From positions 434,001-498,000 of the forward strand of contig NZ_JAERQN010000003.1 of the NCBI RefSeq assembly GCF_016805305.1: 64,000 bases of DNA, read 5' to 3'. Under the pieces are notes generated by a model, which was not told where the DNA came from, did no database searches, and saw only the letters and a program-made list of their open reading frames with translations. Made by a program: the position numbers and the translations under genes. This DNA is from Falsiroseomonas ponticola. Its GTDB lineage: Bacteria > Pseudomonadota > Alphaproteobacteria > Acetobacterales > Acetobacteraceae. Positions 1 to 7,829 of this stretch are shown piece by piece (position 1 is the first letter of the stretch; every line of letters starts with the position of its first letter).

Positions 1-121
1 TCTGCCCCGCCATGTAGTCGAGGCCGACCGGCCGCAGCCCGGCCATCACCTCCCCCAGCAGGCCGTAGCAGAGCAGGATTCGCGTGCCGGCGAGGTGGCT
101 GGCGAGGGCCTGGTCGTCCAT
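1..121 (-). CDS. Unidentified protein, N-terminal fragment cut by window edge
   Basis: Reading leftward from an ATG at 121-119, an open frame of 40 residues runs off the window without a stop (it begins MDDQALASHLAGTRILLCYG). Its start codon shares a base with the stop of the upstream oxidoreductase gene (TGATG), so the two are probably translationally coupled in one transcript. A hydrophobic stretch around residues 15-22 suggests the first beta strand of a soluble fold such as an alpha/beta hydrolase, but the fragment is too short to assign. The only positive support is the coupling and the absence of stops. Confidence 0.55.
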   Translation of the reverse strand, partial: MDDQALASHLAGTRILLCYGLLGEVMAGLRPVGLDYMAGQ

Positions 122-1137
122 CAATCGAGGGCGACGACCTGCTTGCCGAAGTTCCGCCCCTCCAGCATGCCGATGAAGGCGGCGGGGGCATTGGCCAGGC
201 CCTGGGCCACATCCTCCCGCCACTGCATCCGGCCGGCGGCCATGTGGCCCAGCATCTCCGCCCGGAAGCGGGCGTAGCGCTGCCAGCCCTTGTCGCTGAC
301 GATGAAGCCCTGGATGCGGAGCCGCTTGCGCACCACGGGGCCGAGATTGGGGCCGGGCGGCGCGCCGGCGGCCGCGGCGCCGCTGGCGGTGTTGTACTGC
401 GCGATCATGCCGCACATGACCATTCGGCCGAAATCATTGAGGCGCGGGAAGACGGCCGCCTGCACCGCGCCGCCGACATTCTCCCAATAGACGTCGATGC
501 CATCGGGGCAGGCGGCATCGAGCGCGGGGTCGAGCGCCGCGCGGTGGTCGATGGCGGCATCGAAGCCCAGCGTGTCCTTCACGAAGGCGCATTTGGCCTG
601 GCCGCCGGCGATGCCGATGACGCGGGCACCCCGGATCTTCGCGAGCTGCCCGACCACCTGGCCGACGGCACCGGAGGCCGCGGAGACGACGACCGTCTCG
701 CCGTCCTTCGGCTCCCCGATGTCTTCCAGGCCGACCCAGGCGGTGAGGCCCGGCATGCCGAGCACGCCGAGGGCGGTGGAGGGCGGCGCTTCCTTCGGGT
801 CGATGGCGATCAGCGCCCTGGCGGGGCGGGCGGAGAAGGCCTGCCAGCCATAGCCGCCCATGACCCAGTCGCCTTCCTTGAAGCGCGCGTCGCGGCTGGC
901 GGCGACCTGGCCGACGGCGCTGCATTCCATCACGGCGCCGAGCTCGACGGGCTTGGAGTAGGATTTCGCGTCATCCATCCGCCCGCGCTGGTAGGGGTCG
1001 AGCGAGATGAAGCGGTGGCGGACCAGCACCTCGCCCTCCGCCGGTTCGGGGATGGCGGATTCGACCAGCTTGAAGTCCTCCGGCACCGGGGCGCCCTTCG
1101 GGCGGCGGGCGAGGAGGATCTGGTGGTTGCTGGTCAT
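121..1137 (-). CDS. NADP-dependent oxidoreductase (MDR superfamily, leukotriene B4 dehydrogenase/CurA type)
   Basis: This 338-residue zinc-independent medium-chain reductase probably reduces an alpha,beta-unsaturated ketone or aldehyde with NADPH in the cytoplasm. The family signature LDPYQRGRM lies at residues 46-54, and the nucleotide-binding loop AASGAVGQVVGQ at about 153-164. No structural zinc Cys cluster is present, as expected for this branch. The ATG at 1137 is chosen because the protein begins there like its family (MTSNHQILLARRP) and a purine-rich AAAGAGA sits just upstream; the frame stays open further upstream only as a GC-rich extension. It follows the ferredoxin gene after a 98-base gap that holds two perfect hairpins. 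The true substrate cannot be read from sequence. Confidence 0.9.
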   Translation of the reverse strand: MTSNHQILLARRPKGAPVPEDFKLVESAIPEPAEGEVLVRHRFISLDPYQRGRMDDAKSYSKPVELGAVMECSAVGQVAASRDARFKEGDWVMGGYGWQAFSARPARALIAIDPKEAPPSTALGVLGMPGLTAWVGLEDIGEPKDGETVVVSAASGAVGQVVGQLAKIRGARVIGIAGGQAKCAFVKDTLGFDAAIDHRAALDPALDAACPDGIDVYWENVGGAVQAAVFPRLNDFGRMVMCGMIAQYNTASGAAAAGAPPGPNLGPVVRKRLRIQGFIVSDKGWQRYARFRAEMLGHMAAGRMQWREDVAQGLANAPAAFIGMLEGRNFGKQVVALD

Positions 1138-1164
1138 CGAGCGATCTCTTTCACTGGAGACGGT

Positions 1165-1220
1165 CCAGGGGCGTCTCGCCCCTGGCGGATGGGGTCCGGG
1201 GAAGGCGGCGCCTTCCCCGG
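1165..1220. repeat. Tandem perfect hairpins, REP-like element copy 1
   Basis: There are two back-to-back palindromes between the ferredoxin and oxidoreductase genes. The first has arms CCAGGGGCG (1165-1173) and CGCCCCTGG (1177-1185) around TCT. The second has arms CCGGGGAAGGCG (1196-1207) and CGCCTTCCCCGG (1209-1220). The same architecture, a CCAGGG hairpin followed about 10 bases later by a CCGGGG hairpin, recurs at 26627-26678. There is no T-run, so this is not a classic terminator. It could be a REP-type repeat or an mRNA-stabilising element at the ferredoxin 3' end. Confidence 0.7.
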
Positions 1221-1235
1221 GACAACGCGCCGTCG

Positions 1236-3281
1236 CTACTGCCGCTTCGCGCGCTCGGCCTCCCGCAGCCAATCCTCGGTGGTCTTGGTGGTGGGCCGCT
1301 CCGGCCCCGCATAGGGGTCCATCTTGCCGTCGGTCGCGGCGAAGGCGCGGCAATCCTCGCAGAGGCGGAGCAGCGCGAGCTGCTTGCCGTCCCTGAACAT
1401 CCAGTGGCCGCTGGCGGTCAGCTTGGCGGAGACGCGCTCGATCTGGCTCCGCACGCCAAAGGGCTTGGCGCAGCGTTCGCAGCAGAAGGGCTCCTCCTCC
1501 TTCACCACCGCGACCTGCGCGCTGGCGGGGGAGAGGTTGAGGCGCGGCTCCAGCGTGATGACCTTCTCCGGGCAGGTGGTGGCGCAGAGGCCGCATTGGA
1601 CGCAGGCGTCTTCCAGGAAGCGGAGCTGCGGCTTCTCGGGATTGGCCGAGAGCGCGCCGGTCGGGCAGACGGTGGTGCAGGCGACGCAGAGGGTGCAGCC
1701 GGACGTCTCGACCCTGGCAATGCCGAAGGGGGCGAGCGCCGGCATGGGGATGACGGCCTCGCGCTTCTCCGCGCCCTCGGCCAGCGCGCGGCCGGCCTGG
1801 CGCAGGATCTCCCGCGGCTGGCCGATGGCGGCGAAGGTGGCGGGGGGGAAGGGCAGGCCGCGGCGGGGCAGGGCGCGCAGCGCCTCCCCCATCGTGAAGG
1901 GGTCGTCGGTCTCGATCGCCGCGGCGCGGGGGGCGCCGTGGTCCTGCACGCCGAGGCCGGCCAGCACCGTGGTGGCGTAGTCGATGTTGCGGAAGACACC
2001 CTCCGCCCCATGGGCGCGCCGGCCCTTCATCAGCACGCGGATCTGCGCCGCGCCCCAGGCAAAGGCCGAGAGGAAGAAGGCGAGGTCGAGCTGCGAGACC
2101 TCGTTGACCCGCAGCGGCAGCACGCGGGCGGGCAGGCCATCGCCGTGGCGGGCCAGGGCGTCGATCAGCGGCTCGCCATGCTCGGCGTCATGCACCAGCA
2201 GGGCGGGCGCCTCCCCGCCCGCTTCCCGGTAGGTCAGCAGCAGGGTGCGGACGCGCCGCAGCAGCGCTTCGGAGGAGGGGAGCGCGTATTGCGCGGCGCC
2301 GGTCGGGCAGACGGCGGCGCAGGCGCCGCAGCCCGCGCAGATCTCCGCGCTGATCTGCACGCTGTCCTTGCCCGGCGTGATGGCGCCGGTCGGGCAGAGG
2401 TCGAGGCAGCGGGTGCAGGCGGTGCGGCGGTTGCGGGAATGGGCGCAGAGCGAGGCCTCGAAGCTGACGAAGCGGGGCTTGTCGAATTCCCCCACCAGGT
2501 CGCGGGCGCGGGCCACCAGGCGTTCCACCGCGGCGGCATCGGCGGGATCGGCGCGGAGGTAGCCCTGCCGGACCTCATGCGTCGGGAACAGGGGCGTGCC
2601 GCCCGTGAGGTCCACCAGCACGTCGCAGCGGCTGGTCGCGCCATCCCGCGCCGGGCCCCAGTCATAGGAGGCGCGGGAGGAGGGGCGGGGCATCGCGTAG
2701 CCATCCACCGTGACCTCGAAGGCGCCGAGCCAGCCGGTCGCGGCGCGGGCGCGGCCGCGGGCGACGGGGAAATCGGCGCTGCGCAGCGGCGCGACCTTGG
2801 CGCCGCCGGCCAGCAGCACCGTCACGTCCAGCGTCTCCGCCAGCCGGGCGGCGACCGTCAGCGCCGTCTCGTCCCGGCCGAGCACCAGGGTCACGCCCTC
2901 GCTCCGCAGGGGGACCAGGGCCGTGGCGGGCATGGGGACGGCGGCGGCGGCCAGCAGCGCGGCCATCTTGGGGCCGGCCGCCCTGGCGTCATCGGACCAG
3001 CCGGCCGTCTCCCGGATGTTCACGAAGGACAGGTCGCGGGTGAAGCCGGCGGCCTCGGCTTCCTGCTGGAACAGCGGCGCCTGGGCGGTGCAGGCGACGG
3101 TGACGGGGCGGTCCTCCGCCAGCGCGGCCAGGAAGCGGTCGAGCTGCGCCTGGCAGAGCTGCTCCGCCAGGCGGGGCTGGGTGGCGCAGCCGCGGGCGAT
3201 GGCGCGGCCATCGAGCGGCATCGTATCCTCGCAGGAGCAGACGAAGGTCGTGCGCCCGTTGCTGGCGGCGGTGCTGGTCAT
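1236..3281 (-). CDS. Multi-cluster 4Fe-4S ferredoxin-type protein (681 aa) next to the FDH operon
   Basis: This is a large cytoplasmic iron-sulfur protein that probably carries electrons to or from formate metabolism. Four ferredoxin-type cluster motifs are visible: C279/C289/C292/C296, C315/C318/C321/C325, C529/C532/C535/C539 and C560/C563/C566/C570, each pair followed by the usual CP. Two extra CxxC pairs near the C-terminus (C601/C604 and C641/C644) could bind zinc or another cluster. The N-terminal 270 residues are not recognisable, and the middle segment (about 385-430) faintly resembles MvhD-type domains. It is transcribed divergently from the FDH accessory operon, with only 110 bases between starts and a 16-bp palindrome in the gap. 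Proteins of this form are common beside alphaproteobacterial FDH clusters; the precise partner is inferred. Confidence 0.88.
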   Translation of the reverse strand: MTSTAASNGRTTFVCSCEDTMPLDGRAIARGCATQPRLAEQLCQAQLDRFLAALAEDRPVTVACTAQAPLFQQEAEAAGFTRDLSFVNIRETAGWSDDARAAGPKMAALLAAAAVPMPATALVPLRSEGVTLVLGRDETALTVAARLAETLDVTVLLAGGAKVAPLRSADFPVARGRARAATGWLGAFEVTVDGYAMPRPSSRASYDWGPARDGATSRCDVLVDLTGGTPLFPTHEVRQGYLRADPADAAAVERLVARARDLVGEFDKPRFVSFEASLCAHSRNRRTACTRCLDLCPTGAITPGKDSVQISAEICAGCGACAAVCPTGAAQYALPSSEALLRRVRTLLLTYREAGGEAPALLVHDAEHGEPLIDALARHGDGLPARVLPLRVNEVSQLDLAFFLSAFAWGAAQIRVLMKGRRAHGAEGVFRNIDYATTVLAGLGVQDHGAPRAAAIETDDPFTMGEALRALPRRGLPFPPATFAAIGQPREILRQAGRALAEGAEKREAVIPMPALAPFGIARVETSGCTLCVACTTVCPTGALSANPEKPQLRFLEDACVQCGLCATTCPEKVITLEPRLNLSPASAQVAVVKEEEPFCCERCAKPFGVRSQIERVSAKLTASGHWMFRDGKQLALLRLCEDCRAFAATDGKMDPYAGPERPTTKTTEDWLREAERAKRQ

Positions 3282-3332
3282 TGGGATCCCGGGCGTCCTC
3301 GGCAGGTGCCGGGTCTAGGCCCAGGCACAGGG

Positions 3333-3348
3333 CGCGCATATATGCGCG
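3333..3348. promoter_or_regulatory. Perfect 16-bp palindrome, candidate operator between divergent FDH genes
   Basis: CGCGCATATATGCGCG is fully self-complementary. Its AT-rich centre is unusual in this GC-rich DNA. It lies midway between the ferredoxin start (3281, minus) and the accessory-operon start (3392, plus), where a dimeric regulator could control both directions. The regulator is unknown. The TATAT core could also contribute to a -10 element. Confidence 0.5.
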
Positions 3349-3391
3349 TCCTCTCGCCGATGCGAGGGATGCCGGAGGAAGCGAGCCCGCC

Positions 3392-4114
3392 GTGGCGTCA
3401 GAACTGCCCGAATTGCCGTCCGTCTTCGATCCCGTGGTCGCGCTGCGCGAGGGGGGCGACGCCATGGCGCGCGCGGTCGCGCTGGCGCCCCGGCATGGGG
3501 CGGGGACGCTGGCCTGGGTGCGATCCGCGTCCCGCATCGAGGCCGCGGTGGTGCTGGAGCCCGAAATGCCGCTGGCCGCGGCGCGGGGCGCGATCTTCGC
3601 CGGCGCCAGCGCGCTGGGCGATGCGCTGGCGGCCTATGGCCCGCCGGAAGTGCCGCTGACCTTCCACTGGCCGGGGATCGTGCTGGTGAATGAGGGCCAG
3701 GTGGGGCGCATCCGCCTGGCCTGGCCGGAGGGCGCGGCCGAGGCGCGGGAGCCCGCCTGGCTGGTGCTGGGCATGGAGGCGCGGCTGTCCTTCCCGCGGG
3801 GCTGGGAGCCCGGCCACGGGTTGCAGCAGACCGCGGTGTTCGAGGAAGGCTGGTCGGAGGAGGAGGTCTCCGCCGCGCAGCTGACCGCCGCCTGGGCGCG
3901 GCACCTGATGGCGAACCTCGCGGAATGGCAGCGCACGGGGCCGGGTTCCGGCTTCTCCCGCATGGCGGAGCGCTACCTGGCCCGGCTGGCGCGCCAGGCC
4001 TGGATGGGGGAGGCGCGGCGGGGGATCGACCCGGCGACGGGCGACCTGGTGCTCGAGGATGAGGGGACGCGGAGCCGCTACCCGCTGGCCGATGCGCTGG
4101 CGGTGACGGCATGA
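3392..4114 (+). CDS. Biotin/lipoate--protein ligase family protein (DUF4444 type)
   Basis: This 240-residue protein is of the biotin/lipoate ligase-like group that carries a DUF4444 C-terminal region and occurs beside formate dehydrogenase genes in alphaproteobacteria. A GTG at 3392 is chosen because GGAGGAA (3374-3380) sits about 11 bases ahead; the frame extends further back, but only as an unlikely upstream peptide. The stretch LTFHWPGIVLVNEGQVGRIR resembles the ligase core, and the C-terminus ends in a conserved-looking TGDLVLEDEGTRSRYPLADAL segment. Whether it ligates a cofactor or is only structurally related is unknown. It starts the operon and overlaps the next gene by ATGA. Confidence 0.8.
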   Translation: MASELPELPSVFDPVVALREGGDAMARAVALAPRHGAGTLAWVRSASRIEAAVVLEPEMPLAAARGAIFAGASALGDALAAYGPPEVPLTFHWPGIVLVNEGQVGRIRLAWPEGAAEAREPAWLVLGMEARLSFPRGWEPGHGLQQTAVFEEGWSEEEVSAAQLTAAWARHLMANLAEWQRTGPGSGFSRMAERYLARLARQAWMGEARRGIDPATGDLVLEDEGTRSRYPLADALAVTA

Positions 4115-4674
4115 GCGGCCGCCTGCCGCGCACCCTGCGGCTCGACCCCTCCGACACCGTGATCTTCGAACAGGCGGCGGAGCCGGGCGAATGGGCCGTG
4201 CCCGGCGCCTTCGAATTCTGGGACGAGGATCCCGCCGGGATGGCGGGCAAGCGGCGGCAGGCCTTCCGGGGGGGCTTCCTCGGGCTTGCGAGCTTCGGCT
4301 GGTCCACGCTGGTGGAGGTGGCGCCGGCGACCGCCACGCAGCGGGAGGCGGCCATCGGCGCGCTGGCGCGGCATATCCGCGCGCAGCATGGCGCCCCGGA
4401 CGACGGCGCCGCCCGCGCGGCGGCGCTGGAGGAGATCGGCTTCGCGGAAAGCCTCTGCGAGGGGCATGAGGTCGGCACCGTGCTGGCGCTGTCCCGCAGC
4501 CTGGAGGAGGGGGAGGTGCGGGAGCGGTTCCGCACGCTCCACCTCCGCGACACGCCCCATGTCAGCTTCAACGCCCTTCCGGTCTTCGGGATGGTGACGG
4601 TGGAGGGCGAGGATGACCCGGTGGAGCGGCCTGACCTGATGAACCTCGGTACCCGCGGGGGTGACCGCGCATGA
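4111..4674 (+). CDS. DUF6505 family protein (FDH-associated)
   Basis: This is a 187-residue soluble protein with no signal peptide or membrane segment. Its sequence (starting MSGRLPRTLRLDPSDTVIFE) matches my memory of the DUF6505 family found next to formate dehydrogenase clusters. It contains a GAFEFWDEDPAGMAGKRRQAF segment but no recognisable catalytic motif. Its start overlaps the preceding stop as ATGA and its own stop overlaps the next start the same way, so the three proteins are likely made in matched amounts. Its role is unknown; a part in FDH maturation is inferred from position only. Confidence 0.82.
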   Translation: MSGRLPRTLRLDPSDTVIFEQAAEPGEWAVPGAFEFWDEDPAGMAGKRRQAFRGGFLGLASFGWSTLVEVAPATATQREAAIGALARHIRAQHGAPDDGAARAAALEEIGFAESLCEGHEVGTVLALSRSLEEGEVRERFRTLHLRDTPHVSFNALPVFGMVTVEGEDDPVERPDLMNLGTRGGDRA

Positions 4675-5738
4675 GCGGCAACACGCCGCCCGGGCTGATG
4701 CCCCCTGGTCTTCTGCCGGGCGATTTCTGGGTCGCCTCCGGCCACCACCTCTGCGACCGGGACGAGGAGGGGCGCATCCATGGCACGCCGGACCTCTGGC
4801 GCGCCTTCTGCGCCCGGCCGGAGCTGGTGCCGCCGGAGGAAGCCTGCGACGCGGAGCGGGCGCTGCATGCCTCGCTGATGGCGGAGCCGATGCGGGCGGT
4901 CAGCGAGGCGGAGATCGCGGCGCTGGCCGACCCCGACGCGCAGGAGAATTTTCGCGTCTTCCTCGGCTTCCGGGATCGCGTGGTGGCGGAGCCCTGCCTC
5001 GAAGCCGCCTGGCTGGCGCTGTACCGGCAGGGCGTGGCGGGAATCCCGCCGATCTTCCTGCAGATGCTGACGCATCTCGTGACGCGGTCCGCGCTGGAAG
5101 GCGTGGGCGATCCCTTCACGCTGCGCGCCGCGGAACTGCTGTTCCGCACCCAGCGCGTCGCGATCCACCAGGGCGCGCTGCTGGTGGCGGATGAGGAGAT
5201 CCTGGACCACAAGGGCGGCGATGGCGGCTATGGCGCGCTGGGACAGCTGCTGGTGGAGGCCGGCGCCCAGCCGCGGGAGGTCGAGGTCGATGTCCTCTCC
5301 GAGGATAATGGCCATCTCTATCCCGGCCGGTCGGATGCGCATGACTTCGCGCTGGACATCGCGGAGGGGCGGCCGGGGCAGCACGGGCTGGCCCGCGCGC
5401 TGGAACGCTTCATCGGCCATGTCATCGGCGAACAGGTGACGATCCGCCCCGTGCCCGTCATCGAGGACCGCAACTGGACCTGGCATGTCGGGCTGGATGC
5501 GGAGGCGACGGCGATCGCCAACGACCTCTGGCAGGGCAAGAAGGTGAAGCAGGCCAGGCTGGCGCGGATCATCTGGCTCGGCGTGCTCGACTTCGCGGAG
5601 GCGTCGCGCGTGCTGCCGCGCGTCGCGGGCAAGCCGGTGTACCTGGCGGTGGCGATGGATGCGGCGCAGAAGCTGCGGATGAAGCCGCAGAACCTGGTGG
5701 CCGGGCTGCCGCTGCGGGCAAGGGAGGATGCGGCGTGA
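4671..5738 (+). CDS. DUF6352 family protein (FDH-associated)
   Basis: This is a 355-residue soluble protein of unknown function. It begins MSGNTPPGLMPPGLLPGDFWVASGHHL, and the LLPGDFW...SGHHL segment looks like the family's N-terminal signature. It is largely helical in character and has no membrane segment or cluster-binding Cys array. It is coupled by overlapping stop/start codons to DUF6505 upstream and DUF3305 downstream, inside the FDH operon. Members of this family appear to travel with FDH genes, so a maturation, assembly or regulatory job is plausible but not shown. Confidence 0.82.
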   Translation: MSGNTPPGLMPPGLLPGDFWVASGHHLCDRDEEGRIHGTPDLWRAFCARPELVPPEEACDAERALHASLMAEPMRAVSEAEIAALADPDAQENFRVFLGFRDRVVAEPCLEAAWLALYRQGVAGIPPIFLQMLTHLVTRSALEGVGDPFTLRAAELLFRTQRVAIHQGALLVADEEILDHKGGDGGYGALGQLLVEAGAQPREVEVDVLSEDNGHLYPGRSDAHDFALDIAEGRPGQHGLARALERFIGHVIGEQVTIRPVPVIEDRNWTWHVGLDAEATAIANDLWQGKKVKQARLARIIWLGVLDFAEASRVLPRVAGKPVYLAVAMDAAQKLRMKPQNLVAGLPLRAREDAA

Positions 5739-6355
5739 GCGTGCCGCGCCACCCCGATTCCATCGCGGTGCCGGTCGCCGTCATCGCCGAACGCCGGCCG
5801 GGCGTGACGAAATGGGTGGAGCATGTCTGGCAGGCGGTGGAGGTGCTGGAGGATGCGCCCCCCGTGCCCGCCTGGACGAAGCTGCGGGAGGAGGGCGGCC
5901 GCGCGCTGTTCTTCGCCGGCGTCGCGGAGGTGGTGATGCACCCCACCGACACGGACAACTACAAGCACAACCTGGAATCCGCGCAGCCCCTGGTCTGGGT
6001 GCTGCTGCGACCGACGGAGGCCGAGCCGGGCATGGCGCTGCAATCGGTGCTGGTCGATCCCGGGGAGGCGCATCTGCACGCCGATGTCGGGCAGGACCTG
6101 CTGGAGGCGCTGCCCATGCCGCCGGGGCTGCGCGCCCTGGCGACCGACTTCGTCGCCCGCCACCACAAGGAACGCGGCTTCTACAAGCGCAAGCGCGACC
6201 AGGCGAACCCGGAGGCCCTCGCGCGGAGCGCGAATCCGGAGGCCCTCGCGCGCAGCGCGGATCCGGAGGCCTTCGCGCGGAGCGCGAATCCGGAGGCCCT
6301 CCCGCGGAGCGCGAAACCGGAGCAGGCGCGGCGGATGCCGGAGGATGAGGCGTGA
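5735..6355 (+). CDS. DUF3305 domain-containing protein with a repeat tail
   Basis: This 206-residue protein carries a DUF3305 domain over about residues 5-155; it opens with SIAVPVAVIAERRPGVTKWV and includes a central YKHNLES segment. DUF3305 genes sit upstream of FDH structural genes in many alphaproteobacteria; function unknown. The domain ends in a basic patch (FVARHHKERGFYKRKRDQ). After it comes a tail made of four 9-residue repeats of the NPEALARSA type, encoded by 27-bp units at 6206-6313. The tail looks like a lineage-specific expansion and is probably disordered. The stop overlaps the DUF3306 start (ATGA-type coupling). Confidence 0.88.
   Translation: MSVPRHPDSIAVPVAVIAERRPGVTKWVEHVWQAVEVLEDAPPVPAWTKLREEGGRALFFAGVAEVVMHPTDTDNYKHNLESAQPLVWVLLRPTEAEPGMALQSVLVDPGEAHLHADVGQDLLEALPMPPGLRALATDFVARHHKERGFYKRKRDQANPEALARSANPEALARSADPEAFARSANPEALPRSAKPEQARRMPEDEA
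6206..6313 (+). repeat. Four tandem 27-bp coding repeats in the DUF3305 gene
   Basis: Units run 6206-6232, 6233-6259, 6260-6286 and 6287-6313, with a fifth partial start after that. Each encodes a variant of NPEALARSA and differs from its neighbours at only a few bases. The unit contains a GCGCGGAGCGCG-like motif that can fold on itself. The near-identity points to recent slippage-type expansion. Confidence 0.9.
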
Positions 6356-7044
6356 GCGGCACGGAGGAGCCCGGCTTCCTCGGCCGCTGGTCCCGCCGCA
6401 AGCGGGGGATCGAGGCCGAGGCGCCGCCGCCGGCCGAGGCCGCCGCGGCGCCCGAAGCCGCCCCCGAACCCGCGCCGGTCGCGAAGTCCGGCACCTGCCC
6501 CATCCCGGGGATGGAGCCGATCGACCTTTCGACCCTGCCGCCGATCGAGGAACTCTCCGTCACCAGCGACCTGGCGCCCTTCCTGCGGCCCGGCATCCCG
6601 GCGGCGCTGCGGTCCGCTGCGCTGCGGCGGATGTGGAGCCTGGACCCGGCGATCCGGGACTATATCGGCCCGGTCGAATACCAATGGGACTTCAACACCC
6701 CCGGCGGGCTGCCCAATGGCTTCGCGTCGGAGCTGGTGGGCGATGTGCGCAAGCTGCTGGCCCAGGCGATCGGGGAGGTGGAGGAGAAGCCGCCGGCCCA
6801 GGAAACCGCCGAGGAAACCGCCCAGGAAACCGCCCCGGAAGCCGCCCCCGCGGAGGAGGCGCCTGGGCCCGCGCCGGCGGCCGCGCCACCCGCGCAGGCC
6901 CCGGCCATGCTGCCGCCGGACGCGACCCTGGCGGCGCCCGCGCCCACCGCCCTGCCTTCCGCCACGCTGGCCGCGCTGCCGCCGGAGGAGGGGGCACCGC
7001 CGCCAGCCCTGCGCCGCCGGCATGGCGGGGCCCTGCCGGCCTGA
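6352..7044 (+). CDS. DUF3306 domain-containing protein
   Basis: This 230-residue protein begins with the DUF3306 hallmark FLGRWSRRKRG, a positively charged N-terminus. The recognisable core (about residues 45-140) includes LRRMWSLDPAIRDYIGPVEYQWDFN. The last 85 residues are low-complexity Glu/Thr/Ala/Pro, including repeated QETAEETA-like units. No membrane segment or enzyme motif is visible. It pairs with DUF3305 in FDH gene clusters; the two are presumed to act together in assembly of the enzyme, but no activity is known. Its N-terminus overlaps the DUF3305 stop. Confidence 0.88.
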   Translation: MSGTEEPGFLGRWSRRKRGIEAEAPPPAEAAAAPEAAPEPAPVAKSGTCPIPGMEPIDLSTLPPIEELSVTSDLAPFLRPGIPAALRSAALRRMWSLDPAIRDYIGPVEYQWDFNTPGGLPNGFASELVGDVRKLLAQAIGEVEEKPPAQETAEETAQETAPEAAPAEEAPGPAPAAAPPAQAPAMLPPDATLAAPAPTALPSATLAALPPEEGAPPPALRRRHGGALPA

Positions 7045-7203
7045 CTTGGCGCGGGGCCGGCGCCGGGGCCGTGCTGTTTTTCGGGGCATGGCCGGCCTGC
7101 ATTCCGATCAGCCCGGTTGGATAATGTCGAAAAACTTGGTACGCTCTGGCGTGCGCTGGCGGAATCCGATAGGGGACCGCCGCTGGGGAAGCGTGACGGC
7201 GGG

Positions 7204-7803
7204 ATGACAAACGAGGAAAGCAGGGCCAGGGTCGATGCCGTGGATGCGGAACGGGCTCGCCTGTTCGCGCTTCTCGGGCGTCTCCTCGGGCATGCGCCGG
7301 ACGCGGCCCTGCTGGCGCGCCTCAAGCTGCTGCCGCCCGGGCCCGGTGAACTGGGGGAGGCCTATGCGGCGCTCTCCGCCGCCGCCGCCGCCACCACCGC
7401 CGAGGCCGCGGAGCGCGAATTCTTCGACCTGTTCATCGGCGTCGGGCGCGGGGAGCTGCTGCCCTATGCCTCCTACTACCTGACCGGCTTCCTGCATGAA
7501 CGGCCGCTGGCCGATCTGCGCGGCGACCTCGGGCGGCTCGGCGTGGAGAAGGCCGAGGGGATCGCGGAGCCCGAGGACCACATCGCCTTCGTCTGCGAGG
7601 TGCTGGCCGGGCTGATCGCGGGCGCCTTCGGGGCGGAGCCGGAGCAGGCGAACGAATTCTTTACCCGCCACATGCGCCCCTGGGCCGGGCGCTTCTTCGC
7701 CGACCTCGAACGCGCGGAGATGGCGGGGTTCTACAAGGCGGTGGGCCGGCTGGGCCGCACCGTGATCGAGATCGAGGCCGCGGCAGCCGACCTGCCGGCC
7801 TGA
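7204..7803 (+). CDS. TorD/DmsD-like molybdoenzyme chaperone
   Basis: This 199-residue all-helical protein is of the TorD family. These cytoplasmic chaperones bind the Tat signal of a molybdoenzyme and hold it until cofactor is inserted. The family features EREFFDLFIGVGRGELLPYASYYL and a later AEPEDHIAFVCEVLAGLI (the E-P-x-D-H-I signature) are present. I start it at the ATG at 7204 (MTNEESRAR); a TTG at 7117 would add 29 residues but lacks a ribosome binding site. The likely client is the formate dehydrogenase alpha subunit encoded just downstream, with its twin-arginine leader. Confidence 0.9.
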   Translation: MTNEESRARVDAVDAERARLFALLGRLLGHAPDAALLARLKLLPPGPGELGEAYAALSAAAAATTAEAAEREFFDLFIGVGRGELLPYASYYLTGFLHERPLADLRGDLGRLGVEKAEGIAEPEDHIAFVCEVLAGLIAGAFGAEPEQANEFFTRHMRPWAGRFFADLERAEMAGFYKAVGRLGRTVIEIEAAAADLPA

Positions 7804-7829
7804 TGGGTTTCCAAGGGGAGTTGGGTACC

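Noticed and set aside
6206-6313. CRISPR array, suggested by evenly spaced repeats
   Set aside because: Units are contiguous without spacers, are in frame and encode a 9-residue repeat.
7045-7203. TTG-initiated N-terminal extension of the TorD-like gene, or a terminator in this gap
   Set aside because: The extension has no ribosome site and no family similarity; the GC-rich stem near 7055-7075 is irregular and its T-run is weakly placed.
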